Below, in pieces: positions 11,463-23,394 of a DNA stretch of 64,000 nucleotides. Position 1 is the first letter of the stretch, and each line of letters opens with the position of its first letter. This DNA is from Antitrichia curtipendula (Eukaryota > Streptophyta > Bryopsida > Hypnales > Leucodontaceae), in the NCBI GenBank assembly GCA_951230915.1, contig OX579633.1:558001-622000 (forward strand), read 5' to 3'. A program made the translations under genes and the position numbers. A model generated the notes under the pieces. It saw only the letters and a list, made by a program, of their open reading frames with translations. It was not told the DNA's origin and made no database searches.

Positions 11463-12090
11463 GCAATGAGGTTGTCCGAGTCCTGTAACTTCCTTTCGAC
11501 TAGCAATGGATGCTTTTTTATTACTCACCCCGACTCTGTACTTGCGCAAGAAGGCACCATAGGCAGCCCAATTGAGCTTCAAACCCTTGCACTGACCTAT
11601 CACTCCTCTATAAAATGTAAGAGTAAGCTCTCAGTTCAAAATGTCATCCTCTCCTGTCACACGCTTGTACAATGCAAGAATCTCGTTGGCCTGTTCACGA
11701 TCAACATTAGCATTGTACAACCATCCGTTCTTACTGTGCTTCGGTCCAAAAAACAAGCATATCTCTGCTACTGAGACATCGTCTTCGTTGAAAGACCGTA
11801 TGTCTAAACCCTTGTTTACCAAACCCTCTTGTTCAGCAAGACATTCAGCAGTTGGAAACCCCAAAGAGAAAGCCATCTCTGCATCAAACCCCAACCTCCA
11901 TCATCTTAAAATCTTTCAAAAGAGAAACAAATTATTATCTACAACGTTGCGTACATATAGTGTACGGTTTGGAGCTTACCTCAAAAACTGCAGCGAATAC
12001 GTCTGCACTTGATTGAGAAGATGCTGCCAAAGCAATGATGCAGTCAAATTCAGGACGAACAGGAAAGGAATGGAATGTAGCTCATTCATT
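11463..12090 (-). pseudogene. Spliced gene fragment of unknown function
   Basis: On the minus strand an exon ending VFAAVFE stops at a consensus donor (GAG|GTAAGC, 11980/11979). The next exon starts in phase 0 at 11876 after GCAGAG and encodes MAFSLGFPTAECLAEQEGL and onward to a conserved-looking helical stretch, DREQANEILALYKRVTGEDD. An in-frame TGA follows (about 11631-11633). The frame then continues ELTLTFYRGVIGQCKGL and LNWAAYGAFLRKY to about 11463. The good splice sites and protein-like composition point to a real gene or recently broken copy. I do not recognise the family. It lies exactly between two LTR-like blocks, so it may be a captured piece of host gene, with its intron kept, which would mean capture at the DNA level. 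Confidence 0.5.
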
Positions 12091-12403
12091 GTGTACAAAA
12101 ATTAGCGCCAAATGTAGCGCCAAATGTAGTTCAAACCTTGAGCGGGAAGAAAAATGAGAGAGCTTGAACAAATTTTACAACGCGGGAAGATGCTTGGCAA
12201 TTCAGCGACCACAACACCGAGAGGGACGAGACAAAGGTCCACAAAAAGAAAGACAAAATCACGCAAAAAACCAACAGTTGCAAGTGGGAGTGGTAAGGAA
12301 GATCCCAGCAGCTGCAAGTGCGAGGGAAACTTTGAAGAACCCGCCACATGCCAGCTATCTATTGGCTCCGACTTTCTTGCATTTTCCGTACCTTTCCAGG
12401 AAT

Positions 12404-14531
12404 TGTGAGTGCAATGCTATTCCTTGGTTCCGGAGTAAGGTACCCCAAGCATGCTTGGACCCGGGAAGCTTATGATTAGCTTAGGAGGTATCACGGGTTT
12501 CTAGTATTCTCACCAACGGACGGTTATATTGTTTCCATTACTTTTGGAACTCTTGGATATCTGGACACTAACGATAATATCCCCACGTGGATATTTGGAC
12601 ACTAAGGTAGAAGGATGGTTGGAATTTTGTAAGAAATGCCAAACTTTTCTAGACCCTAGAATCAAAGCTTCGCCGTTCCGAGGGTAACTATAAAAAATGC
12701 CAAATTTTTCTAGATTCTATTGTCAAAGCGTTGCCGTTCCCGAGGGGGGTACACGTAGCCAAGCGAGGGTTAGACAAAGGAAGAAAAATCCACGCGGAAA
12801 TTGCACATGATAAAGCCAAAGCTTCGCCGTCAACGGAGGGGGTCCACACAACGAGAGGGATGTTAGACAAAGGTAAAGCACTTGACTTAAGAGAACCTAC
12901 GTGAGTTAGTATGACAAGGCAAAGCAAATGACTCACACTCTAAAGGCCCCCAATGGCGGCATACGCCAAGGCACTAAGGGGGTGGCTTTAGGATTAGTAG
13001 CAAACACAAAAAAGGTCTTCAAAATACAAGGGTTAGTACATAAAAGTATACACGAAACACAAGAGCAAACACATAAAGAGTACGCCAGGCAAGATATAAG
13101 GACCCCCAAGGACCTTCAAAGCTTGAAAAACAACAACAAAAGGAGCCAAGAGTGCTCCAAAAACACCGTAGAGGATTTTGGCTTCAAACACCAAAATATC
13201 CAAAATAACTTGGACCCACGGACCCAACAACAAAATGAAGGGGGTTCTTTCTAGAGAGAAAAATGGGGACCTTAAATAGGTTTCCAAGGGCCCACCCTTC
13301 CCTCTAGAGTTCTAAGGTAACCTTATCAACTTGGATTTTCATCCTCATCCTCCAAGATTTTCATCCTAATCCTAAAAAACTACTTCTACCATCTACGCTG
13401 GACCAACCTCCTAACTCCAATCGTCAAATGGATTGCGCCGTTGGCTCCAAATCGATGTGATTAGTCCAAGGATCCCCTACCCCCCATACCGAGGCCAAAA
13501 AATCCATCATAGGCTAATTTAGTTTAAAAACCAAATCGTGGTAAAATCCTAGATCTTGGGGGTCTCCTATTTTGAGAAATGTGAATAGCCTAGGGTCTCC
13601 GCGTAGGTGCGAGAGAGTTGGAAAGGACTCTTGGTTGACTTCGTTTCGCCATCATATGGTCCCGGAATGCTGGTCAACGCGGCGGGGACCCCACCACGTG
13701 ATTAATTCCCGAGGAATCTCGCCGGTTCGGGTACTTGCCGCTATCGGAATGTCGTGAAATTTCACGGAGCGCATTATTAACATAAAACAAGCTAGTCTAA
13801 TTTTTAGTGAGATTTTCTTGTAACCTGGGTAATTTCCATAAAATTCCCGTTGGAGGTTAAAATGGTTGACCACCCGGAAAAGGTTCTTCTGCAAGTCGGA
13901 AGATGACGGGATTTTTCACGTGACCTCTCAGGGAGTCACGCAAAAGACCTGTGGGTGTATTTTCAAACCTGGCACGATTGGTCAGTGGAGATGAAACTGG
14001 TCATCTCCTTGTATAAGCGATGGTGCGGGAATCTTTTGCAGATAGAGGAATCTTGGCGAATCGATTTCGTCATTTGACTCCTGGCATGGGATTTATCCTA
14101 GAACACCATCCTTGGGCTGTAGATTCCTCTACGGGCCCGGTCTTGCGTCAGTGGCTCCTGCATGCTAACAATCAAGGTTTGGAAATTTTAAACCTAACTC
14201 TAGGACCCGACCTAGTGGCCTCGTTGTGGATCCCTCGGACCGATTTAGCCATGAATTGCCACATTCATGGTGGGATTTAGCCCTTTCGGGGCTATGTGAC
14301 TCAAACCCTCCAGATCTAACCGTTTTGTTCTTTCTACCTATTTTTAGGCCAGATTTGGTGGGATTCTAAGTCTAAACACAAATCTAGACCAAATACTAAG
14401 ATGGGTATGTCACAACCTTATTTTGGTTCTACACTCTTTTTATGGCTTTTTGTATACTTTTCTTAACTTTAAATTGCAAATTTCCAAAAAAATAATTCTA
14501 TGAGTCCCAAGTGACAAATTGAGAGCTCACA
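12404..14531 (-). mobile_element. LTR-like block, copy 2
   Basis: From about 12660 to 14531 this block is closely similar, in reverse complement, to 39163-41200. Shared landmarks are AAGCTTCGCCG words, the ACCCCCAAGGACCTTCA segment, the AATAGCCTAGGGTCTC segment, TCTAATTTTTAGTGAGATTTT, and the terminal AAGTGACAAATTG...GCTCACA. On the minus strand it begins TGTGAGC at 14531. The far end is uncertain. A TGTGAG at 12404 is one candidate, but similarity is only clear from about 12660. I see no coding region of an LTR element attached, so it may be a solo LTR. Confidence 0.55.
14020..14280 (+). other. Open frame antisense to the LTR, conserved in two copies
   Basis: Encodes a segment beginning MGFILEHHPWAVDSSTG and ending MNCHIHGGI. 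The copy in the third LTR block (39414-39608, minus strand) keeps the 64-residue core with only four amino-acid differences. Upstream the third copy has a TGA where this one has CGA. It is antisense to the presumed LTR. It could be a small protein, a remnant of a host exon carried by the LTR, or chance conservation between young copies. Confidence 0.3.
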
Positions 14532-14816
14532 CTAGGCTAGATCACCGAATCTAATGAGTCCCGAACTTGGGCATTGAATTGTGTCCTACAGTGCTTCAAT
14601 AAGATAAGCCTCCTTCTTTGGATTGTAAGGTCTATCAACAGCCACCTTCTACTCAACAAATGCATTTGATTCATCCCACGTCCCTCATTTTCATTCTCCC
14701 CCCATAAAACAATGACTTTGAGAGTCGAGAAAAAACCCCACAACAAATGGCTATGATCAATGGCAATGGAGACAATGGCTTCGAGCCCTAAACCTAAAGC
14801 TTTATCATTTAGCTAA
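14532..14816. other. No feature recognised
   Basis: Short unique-looking stretch between the LTR-like block and the CACTA-like element, with no coding potential that I can support. Confidence 0.4.
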
Positions 14817-16002
14817 CACTAAAAAAAATGAGGGTTTCTACAACTACACTATGCAATTAGTTTTTCAGTTGCATAGGACACTTGCGACTGGTTTGTGACT
14901 GGTGATAATTCGTAGACTTGTAGTTACAGTAGTCACTCTAAAATCTAGAAAAAAGGTGCAACAATTGCAAAAGCCACTCCTTGTGTGTGACTCATTTGCG
15001 ACTTATTTGCAACTTATAGATTTGTAGATTTGTAGACTTTAAAATATTAATCTCGATGATTTGTAGATTTCAAAATTTCATATCTGTTTGTTCTAGATTT
15101 TTGAATTTCAGAATTACCTTTTTCTTAGATTTTCGAATTTCAAATCTACTTTTTTCTAGATTTCAGAAATTAAAATATTGATATTTAATAGATTTTATTG
15201 GTTTAGGATATCTTTCAATTTCATAGATTTTAAAATTTCTTGGATTTTAAGTATTTTTTTATTTCTATAGACTGTAAAAATCTACAAATTATAAAAAACT
15301 ATATTCTATAAAAATCTACAAATCATAGAAATCTAGAAATTGTAGAAGTCTTAGAATTCTATCAACAAAATTCATTACAAAAGACTACAACAACTTACAA
15401 GTCTTATATGTCCAACCTAATGGTACTCTTTACAATTGATATGGAATAATTGGTATGAAATAAATGGGAACGAACTTTGGAAGCAATTAAAAAACAACTA
15501 GAAACCGACTACAAAATAACTTGTGTACGACTTAAAAGCAATTAAGAAATGACTAGCTTCATTATTAGAAATTTTGATTTTTGTTGATTTGGTTGCATTC
15601 ATTTGGTTCACCTTTCTATTGATTTCTATCCAAATCAAGAAATTGTTCTCCAAATCAATAGAAAAGTGAATCAAATCTATGCAATTTAATCAACAAAGAA
15701 GTTGAATTTTCTGGTACCATAGGAAACGACTAAGAAACAACTAGTGTACGACTAGAAAGCAACTAGGAAACAACTATGGTCATTTTACAATTGCAATCTT
15801 TTCCTAGTTGTTTCCTAGTTGTTTATTGCAATTATAGATTGACTTCTTTATGACTAAAATAATATATCAATGTTGTAAAATAACGACATAAAACAATTAC
15901 GTTAGATTTGGTGCTAATAGAGAGGATTATAGTTGCAAGATAGTTGTATAGAACACTAGTCGTATAGTAGTCTGTTGTGCCGGATATGTTTTTATTCTAG
16001 TG
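14817..16002. mobile_element. CACTA-like non-autonomous element
   Basis: Begins CACTAAAAAAAATG and ends TTTTATTCTAGTG, the inverse CACTA end. Both ends carry many short GCAACTA / CGACTAG / AACAACTAG words, like the subterminal repeats of CACTA (En/Spm) transposons. An internal 130-bp palindrome lies at about 15575-15710. No transposase is present. The flanks TAA/TAG give no exact 3-bp duplication, so limits are approximate. Confidence 0.5.
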
Positions 16003-16794
16003 TAGGCAAATCATGGTAATTAAGAAATGCTACTTGAAGTGCTACATTTCCAAAACATATTGTTACTTGGAGCCACTTCCACCAAAATGTATAGTGGAGG
16101 GAAGAGAAATTGTCTCCTAAACCTAAACTGCAATGCAAGGTTGTCCTATGCCTCTTACCACATCACAATGTTTAGAACCTTCAGATTGTCAATGAGTATT
16201 GTGTGGTTACTGTTATTTCATGGGTGTGCATGTTAATTTACAATTTATCACATCCTTACAATGCACACAATGATTGCAAAGAATTGGCACTACTTTATAA
16301 TTAGTATTAACTATATGACTTCTATACATTAATCACTAGTGAGCAAAAGATAAATTATGCACAAAAATTTGTTATCTTTGTCATGTATTTTATGTGCTTT
16401 TAAGTACACGGAAAATTCATATTAATAATGTCATTGCTATTTGCATTGCAATAACACTTATTAAATGATATTAATGTTTCAAAACGTATTCAAAACGTAT
16501 GTCAATGTTCAAATTGTTGATTCCCATTCTAATTAGCAGTAATTTTTCACTTAATTAAATTTCTTGCATTTTGTTTGTCATCACTTGATTAATATACATT
16601 TTAATAATCATCACATTTTAGTTTGAATCAAATCCATCAATAGGTCACCAAAAAACTTGATGTTGTAGTGAAGCAATCATTTGAATGGCACCTAGTGAGA
16701 ATGGAGGGGAAGAGGTCTTTTTTATATTGAAATCCATTTAGTGAACACTCAAAGAATATGGGATAACTTGAAGATGAGAATTAAATTGCTCATT
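16003..16794. other. AT-rich, no gene seen
   Basis: AT-rich sequence with one short open frame (16027-16236) that lacks any recognisable composition or splice context. I see nothing else. Confidence 0.4.
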
Positions 16795-17360
16795 GTCAAC
16801 TGAAATGTAGGAATTGTGTTAAAACTAAAAATTCAAGTCTCATTTAGACATAAGGTAAACTATCCCATTAAGGAATATATGGGAGCAAGTCCATTGTGGG
16901 CTGAAAATTAATGGTGGTGTACATTCAAGTTTTGAAAGGTACACAACCATTAATTTTCAGCCCACAATGGGCTTACTCCCATTTATTCTGTAATGGGGTA
17001 GTTTACCTTACAATAGTAGAATAGATTTTTGCAAAAAACTTTGAACAAAGAAAAGTTGGGAAAACAAGTTAAGTTTCATTTCCAAAAATTTGTTTAAGAT
17101 TTCAAGCTTTGATCCAAAGTTATGGACGAATTTCAAAGAGGGGTTGGAAGGAATTTTCTTTTGACATTTTCAAACATCCTCTTTGGAATTTGTCCATAAT
17201 TTTTTAGTGAAAGATTGAAATCTCAAATGGAATCTTGAAAATGGAACTTAACTTAATTTTCAACTTTTTTAGTTCAAAGTTTTTTGAAAAAAATTATTCT
17301 ACTATACATAAATGAGGTCTGAATTTCTATTTGGAACACAATTCCTCCTTTTCAATTGAC
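16795..17360. mobile_element. Long palindromic MITE interrupted by a second MITE
   Basis: Left arm (from GTCAACTGAAATG at 16795) pairs with the right arm (ending CAATTGAC at 17360), with shared arm sequence including AGGAATTGTGTT and AAAAACTTTGAAC. The centre is near 17160. The left arm is split by a separate hairpin at 16851-17010. A relative of the inner arms (AAAACTTTGAAC...AAAAGTTG) lies at 33571-33904. Confidence 0.75.
16851..17010. mobile_element. 160-bp hairpin MITE nested in a larger palindrome
   Basis: TAAGGTAAACTATCCCATTA pairs with TAATGGGGTAGTTTACCTTA, and inner arms GGGCTGAAAATTAATGG / CCATTAATTTTCAGCCC pair perfectly, leaving a loop of about 15 bases. It sits inside the left arm of the surrounding palindrome, so it inserted later. 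I could not settle the target duplication. Confidence 0.8.
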
Positions 17361-18573
17361 TTAGTATTGAAATTGTGAAAGATAAAAAAAAATGTAGTGT
17401 TAATGCAATAACTACGCATGAACATGATGTTGTTTTATTGTTGCATTAACTTTATGTGTCTTAAATAAGTGCTAATGCTGCACAAAATCAGTCACCTATT
17501 GTTAAACCATTGAAGTCATACACATTTTGTCATGCATAATTATTGTGCAACTTCAACACTTCAAATTCAAATATGAATGACATGCTTAAATTGCACTGTA
17601 ATTATGAATGACAATATTGTGTTGTAACAATAATTTCAGTTGAATGAATATAAAATGAAAGCAGTGCCTGACGATAATTGTACAATTACTAGTAACAATT
17701 CATGATAGAGGAACTTTGTGATGTATTGTGCACATATTGAAAACAACCGTAGCCACTTTCTAAACTAGAGAGAGTAGAGGACCCGGACGAAGAACCTGAC
17801 CCGCATCCCATAATGCAATGATACAACTCTATTGTATTGCACATAGAAATCAAGGAAAAAATGAATTCCTACCAAAACACAGGCACATGATGGCCGTCTT
17901 TTTCTAACGACGTTTGTTGTGTTGTAGAACACATTTAATCCCCTTGAACCACCTTATATACACATGTCAAGGCATGTTTGAATTTGAAGAGCAACATCAC
18001 CGTTTAGTTATCATGCTAATCTTTTTTTAAATTGTAAAACATTTTGATGCACCAATTTTGAAGCGCCTTTTTTTGGGTGTTGCAAAACAACCATAAATAG
18101 ACTTCATATAATAGATAATTTTCAAAACTCTAAAGGTGTTGCCATGAATAGTTACATAGGGGTTTTCGAAGGTAACCATTGAAGTTTTGTTCTACTAAAG
18201 GAAGACTCACGTCCTATCCCACTTCCTCCAATGGGATGTTCATCCCTCACTCCGTCGCATGCCACTCTGTCATCTACTCCTCCATTGCTTTGCATTCCTT
18301 CAGGTCCCCGCCTACGCTCCGTAAAGTTAACGAGGGGAGCGGACGGTAGGGTGGGTTAAATTGGGCCCACCATTAGCTTGCGAGGGTGGGCCGGCTAACC
18401 CGTGGGATTGCAACCAAGCCCGTGGTTGGGCCCAGGCGCCACGTCGGCTAGGCCCACCTTTGTAGGCAACATTTGGCATTCTGCCTTGCATACACAGGAC
18501 AACAATTCAACCCCTTCGGAAAGCTCCGAAGTCCAGACTGGGAAGGATAAAAAACTCAGATCGCCATTAGTAG
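17361..18573. other. Intergenic; GC rises from 18.2 kb
   Basis: 17361-18190 is AT-rich with no feature. 18230-18470 is GC-rich (GGGCCCACC, GGTGGGCCGGCTAACCCG) and may be the edge of the gene island at 19-21 kb, but I find no supported exon in it. Confidence 0.4.
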
Positions 18574-18987
18574 TAAGGTAGTATGCTCTTAAAGCGACCA
18601 TTTAAGGGCTGGTTTGCCTTTTTCACAGGCTTTCGTGGACAAAAATATTTTTAGATCATTTTTCAAAGAAAGAAAAATAGATGTGGTACCTAACACAAGT
18701 GGTTTTGTATTTTTCCAAGCATTTTTGAATTACTTATGAATTTTCAAAGATTCAAGGCATAGGCACCTATTTGTGACCATAGGTCTTCCAAAATCTGTCC
18801 ACTTGCAACTTGTAAAGAGATGTGCAGAAATCAAAGACAATGATTGGCTCTTGCAATAGAAAAACAATTTTTCCTCAATGCATTCAATTGCTAAACTGGT
18901 CCATTTAAGGATCACTCCATCTCCATTCTTCACCTAAAAATAGGGGCGGTTTCAAGAAGATGGGCGCTTTTAGAGCACACTACCTTA
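18574..18987. mobile_element. MITE, family with TAAGGTAGTRTGCTCT ends, copy 1
   Basis: TAAGGTAGTATGCTCTTAAA at the left is matched by the inverse of TTTTAGAGCACACTACCTTA at the right. A second copy with the same TIR and the internal word AAGAGCTGATTGCC is at 35577-35882. A truncated third copy (AAGGGCTGGTTCGC, CAAAGACAATGATTGGCTCTTG) is at 46140-46410. No coding capacity. Confidence 0.75.
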
Positions 18988-19369
18988 ATCAAATAGGTTG
19001 GAACCAAAACAAGCAAAGAATCTATTATTGTCTTGTATCGATCACAGCCACAGTCAGCACCGACCAGTAGTCAAGTTAAATGGCGTTTTGGGCCACAAGA
19101 ATCCGAGGCCAGCATTTCAGCAACTGGCAACAGGTGTCACCCTCTTACTCCACAATCAAATGTAATCAAAAAAATTATCAAGTGCGTAATTTCACGCCGT
19201 GCCAACTCACGTCACGGAAGGTTTTGTCCACATCAGCACTAATGGGCAAAAAACAACTTAGCTTATGCGACAGAGAAGGAAATGCCGTCTTCGGTACATT
19301 ACATAACACATCGACATTACTCTGATCCGACAAGTTAAGTTATTACCCGTCCACCAGCTACCTCCCAGC

Positions 19370-19558
19370 ATGTTAAACCAACTGTCAGGGTTCGTCGTCG
19401 TACACATCATTTCCTTCGTGCCGTTAAATACTACTGCAAAAGCTTCCAACCACTTTGATTCAAAAAACGGGAAGGAAAACAAACAAGGAAACGTTCAAGC
19501 ATCGGAGGAAGCTACAAGTCTTCAACAACAGTTGGAATCTTACATTGCCCCTGGAGTT
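19370..19558 (+). CDS. Possible first coding exon with hydrophobic N-terminus
   Basis: ATG at 19370 opens 63 codons ending exactly at a consensus donor, GTT|GTAAGT. The first 20 residues are hydrophobic (LSGFVVVHIISFVPLNTTAKA), possibly a signal peptide. The rest is polar (KENKQGNVQASEEATSLQQQ). It could be an upstream exon of the gene at 20381 or a separate short gene. No downstream acceptor is clear, and I do not recognise it. Confidence 0.25.
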
Positions 19559-20043
19559 GTAAGTTTGAATCCCAATTCCCAAAAAGCTTGCAGATTCATT
19601 TGTGATATATATATGTATGTATTAATTGATAGTTCTCTCCGCCTCGCTCGTGGAAGCTTGTTTCTGGAACTGTAGACTGTGTAGAGCTTGTTTTCTGGGA
19701 GATCGATACTGCACACACGCAGCTGTTGCAAGTATTATTAGCATTATTGTCAAAGCCCAAACATGGAGTGTGTGGAGTCGTCGTCACACATTGATCTTTC
19801 CTGGAAACCCTGGTGGCTACACCAATCTGAGATCAGCTGATTAGCTGAATCCCATGTAGATCCCTGGATTCGGGTGTAGCAAGCAAGTGCCGACGACTAA
19901 CTGACTAACCGACAGAGGTGAAGCTAGCTGCGAAGGTGAAGGTAGCTGGAGAGAACACGGACGTGAGACCAGGTGGCCGCTTCCAAGCAGCCAAGCGCGA
20001 CTCGCTTGCCGATGCTATTCTACTGTGGCCCTTGCTTGCAGCT

Positions 20044-20050
20044 TATATAG
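20044..20050 (+). promoter_or_regulatory. TATA box of the 266-aa gene
   Basis: GCTTATATAGC lies 337 bp before the ATG at 20381, allowing a leader of about 300 bp. The flanks are GC-rich and non-repetitive, which suits a core promoter. Confidence 0.4.
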
Positions 20051-20380
20051 CAAGTCCTGGTCAAACACTTCTCCTAGAATCGCTGCAGTCTCGGGACAAC
20101 CGTGAGCTTAGAATTTTGTTTTCATGAGGCGTTTCATTTCTGTGCGGTAGTGATGAGGGTGAATAGTAATTTTATAACCATGCCGTGCAGTTTGTGTGCG
20201 CCATTACTCTCGCAGCGATCCCTTGCACCAGGTCTGTCTGGCAACATCCTCAAAGGTCACCCCAATAGGCAGTGACGGCGCCATACCTACGATTGTTCAC
20301 AGTTTCTAGTTTCTAGAGGTAGTCTGACTGTGAGCACCAGGTTGATAGATTTTGTAGTTGTGATCGATTTAGAGCGCAGG

Positions 20381-21181
20381 ATGTTGGAATTCAAGCAGGA
20401 AACAGGTACTACGACGTTTGGGAATCCGTCAGTGCCACGGCGAGCTCACTCTCGTTCAAGTTCCTTGAGCTCCTCTCCGAGAATTTCCTGCTCGAAAGGG
20501 TCCCCAGTGCCGTCGGATGGGTTCGAGCCGCAAGCAGACGTGGTGCTCCGTCCCTCGGCGCTTCACTTGGCGGAGAGGATTTTCACGCGCCTGATGAAGC
20601 TGCGCAAGAAGGCACTTCTGGCGTCATCGTGCTTCCCACTCGAGTCGTCGGGAGCTTTTAGGAGGGAGGACGCGCGCTCGTACTCTTTGGATTCTGTAGT
20701 GGACTTGGAGCGAGGGTATGATTCTGATGAGCATTTGGGGTTTGTGGACGTGGAAACACCGACATCACAGTCGTCGTCGTCGTCATCCAGTAGAGGCTCC
20801 TCGTCGTTTGAATCCCAAGCAAAGTCTCCACACAAGCCTGGCTCGCAGATGATGGCTAACATGCTGCTGTCCTTGTTGAAGGACGAGGCTAGTCGCTTCA
20901 CTGTTTACGAGGACGAGGACGAGCACCAGTTCAATGGGCCGCGAGAAAGCGCATGGCACCAACCGGAGGACGAGATTCTCACCGACCAGGAGTGGCGTAT
21001 GATGCGTTACGGGCACTTGCAAGCAAAGCCTGTTGTGGCGAAGAAGCTGCAAAGCTCGTGTTCTAAGTACTTGGCCATGGGGGAATTTTCGACCTCCAAG
21101 CTGCAACCGACCATGGCTGCTTCACTTAACAAAAGCTCGTCCTCCACTAGGTGTAAGCGGGAAATATCGAAGCACATGTAG
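20381..21181 (+). CDS. Uncharacterised Ser-rich acidic protein, 266 aa
   Basis: The longest intact, non-transposon reading frame in the window. I chose ATG 20381 (MLEFKQETGTTTFG) because the open frame extends 17 codons upstream only through a GTG. The protein starts with a Ser/Arg-rich low-complexity segment. A likely helix with basic face follows (LHLAERIFTRLMKLRKKALL, residues about 65-84), then a poly-Ser tract (about 128-140), an amphipathic helix (MMANMLLSLLKDEASRF), an acidic run (EDEDE) and a compact segment LTDQEWRMMRYGHLQ. No signal peptide, membrane span or catalytic motif is visible. Codon use is balanced and GC-richer than its neighbours, as in a host gene. I do not recognise the family and infer no function. 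The conserved-looking helices suggest a regulatory or scaffold protein. Confidence 0.7.
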   Translation: MLEFKQETGTTTFGNPSVPRRAHSRSSSLSSSPRISCSKGSPVPSDGFEPQADVVLRPSALHLAERIFTRLMKLRKKALLASSCFPLESSGAFRREDARSYSLDSVVDLERGYDSDEHLGFVDVETPTSQSSSSSSSRGSSSFESQAKSPHKPGSQMMANMLLSLLKDEASRFTVYEDEDEHQFNGPRESAWHQPEDEILTDQEWRMMRYGHLQAKPVVAKKLQSSCSKYLAMGEFSTSKLQPTMAASLNKSSSSTRCKREISKHM

Positions 21182-22738
21182 TTGTATATATTAGATTCCC
21201 AGTAGGATGGTGAATGATTCTTTCGCCCTGCAGGACTTCTTTTTGTAGAGTAAATTTTGATGGTAGTGTACCAGTAGTAGTCTAGCTAGAGGTAGCGACC
21301 CACATAGTGTACCTTAAACTGTGTGCTTATTCAATTCACACAACGGCGAAGTCTGAACATAGGATATGGATACGTGCTTTCGCATGAATGGCTTGTAATT
21401 TTGAATGTTTTATCTCATGAAACAGAGTGTGGGAACTCGATTGGGAGAGTTACTTTTTGAATTATTCTTCGAAGCTTGCAAACCAGTAACGCTACTTGAA
21501 TTGGTCTGTGTTCCAAGTGCGCGTTTATGGCGACCAACTGCTGGCGTAACTTAATTAAGAGTGGTGGGTTAACTAATTTCTTTTTGCTGAATGATTGTAC
21601 TCTTGAGTTTGAAAGTCGTCAGGATGTCAGCAAGGATCAGTTTCTGAGACACTGAGTGTTCTACTTCGATCTGTAGTCTGAAGTCAATCCAAAAGAGTAC
21701 TCAGTCTGTGCTCTGTACCGAGGTCGGTCACAAGTGGGACAAATTGTGAAATGCTCAATTTGCTTGTGGTCTGACATACGGGAAAGAGTAGATAGAAAAG
21801 TCTGACTGGAAGAGTGGGTAGTTGCGTACTTTGATTTACGGTCGTGGCCGTTAGAATCATGCACTTCACTTACTAGACCTAATTTTTTTTGCTTTCGAGT
21901 TTGTAACTGCGAGCAAAGTTAAATTCTTGCACTCTCTTACTCATCTCCAGTCTCAAGTACATTGTTCAATTGTGAGGGTGCCGTTCTGCAACCTCGTGAA
22001 GCCTGGTCGCACATTCCTGACCATTTTCGTCATTTCCTTTTGTGACTGTTGCTCTCACTTCATGTGATTCCTGAGAAGGTACCTGGTTAGGAAACAGAAC
22101 CGGATTCTGTTCACCCTCCAATTTCTTTCAAGTAGGGTTACGATGAAGTGTCCCCCTGCCGGTGTTTTGGGGGATTCGTACATGGCAAATGCACTCACTG
22201 CACTGGCGCAAATTTGGGAGGGACAAAGTCACACAAGCCAAAAACTGCGAGCGAGAGAGAGAGAGAGCGACACCCCAAAACAAAACGTTAGTGTTATGAA
22301 TATGACCATAAATTTGGAAAGCTGAACAAGACGTTTGCATCCGTTTGACAACTGTAATATGGGAGGCAACCCATTTCTGATCACCTCCATTCTCCCATTC
22401 TGGCAATGTAGACCGCTCAATGATAAACAGTGATCAATTACGGCACAGTTCCCAACACAGTTGGTGCGCACTACGATTGTCTACAAGACTCCCAATATTG
22501 CAACCAACCCTTGGTGGGTTTTGCAAATGACCCTTGGTCAGAAATAGCAAAGTCTATATGGTTTAGGGTTGAACAAAATCTTCAACTAAAAAATTCATAA
22601 TGATTTTGTTTTGAGAAACAAAAATTTGAAAAATTATAGAAACATTTCAAATTCTATTTCTGCACACAGGAAAATTCCTACACTAAAGAAACTCGCCTTG
22701 CAAATACGTATATTTGCTTAAGTGGTCAAAAATGGATT
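21182..22738. other. 3' flank of the 266-aa gene; no further gene
   Basis: A 3' untranslated region is likely from 21182 on, but no clear polyadenylation signal can be chosen. A short GA microsatellite lies at 22253-22266. Open frames here are short and overlap on both strands without coding character. Confidence 0.4.
22253..22266. repeat. GA microsatellite
   Basis: GCGAGAGAGAGAGAGAGC, about seven GA units. Confidence 0.9.
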
Positions 22739-23394
22739 ACCTCCTTTAAATAGGATTAAAAACACCCAAAATTGTCATGGAACCTACTTGTGACAAGTAG
22801 ATTTCCATTAAATTGTGTCCCTAAAAGTGTCATTAAACCATTCCATTACTTAACTGCAATTGGGACACAAAAATTGTCATGTGACTTTGTTCTAAATCTT
22901 TTTTAGACAAAGTTAAGTGACAGTTTTAGTAGACCAGGGAATTCTACTCTAAATTTATTTTAAATTACACGTCTTCTTCAAAAATTATATTTTTTTTTCC
23001 AAATTCATGATTTTCAATTGATAATATTCTATAAATAATTTTTCTAGAAAAAGGCGCCTCCAACTATGTTGAATTTCTTATTTTGACAATTTCTTATTTT
23101 TTGAGGTGGACATGGAATTGCACTCTTTCATCCAAATTTTTGTATACAATTTCATTGAGAGAATATGTATATCATTCATTGAGCTTTAGTGAGACTTATA
23201 GTAGTTTTTATTTCCATTTTTTAATGTCTTGTTTCCAAAAAAAAAATATCCATGTAGTGTATTTCAACACTTTCGATTTTTGTCTAGATTTTGAATGTCA
23301 AAATTATCTTATTCTTACTTTGGAAGTTGAACTAAAAAAATGAAGATTGAGCCTCCTTTATGTCAGAGAAGCTACAAAAGTGTCACCTGTTAAG
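22739..23394. other. AT-rich transposon debris, no gene
   Basis: GTGGTCAAAAATGGATTACC-type sequence at about 22716-22740 resembles the right ends at 26951-26981 and 28062-28105 and may be one terminus of a related element. No partner was found. The rest is AT-rich. Confidence 0.3.

Larger units (their letters stand above)
18988..20380. other. Upstream region of the 266-aa gene
   Basis: GC content is higher than in the surrounding repeats. It contains one possible exon (19370-19558) and a TATA box at 20044. Otherwise nothing is identified. Confidence 0.4.

Noticed and set aside
12131..12475. Overlapping open frames on both strands
   Set aside because: No splice sites, no protein-like motifs, and the frames compete with each other across the edge of the LTR-like block.
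22128..22471. Open frames on both strands near a GA microsatellite
   Set aside because: Composition matches the background and no conserved motif or start context is visible.
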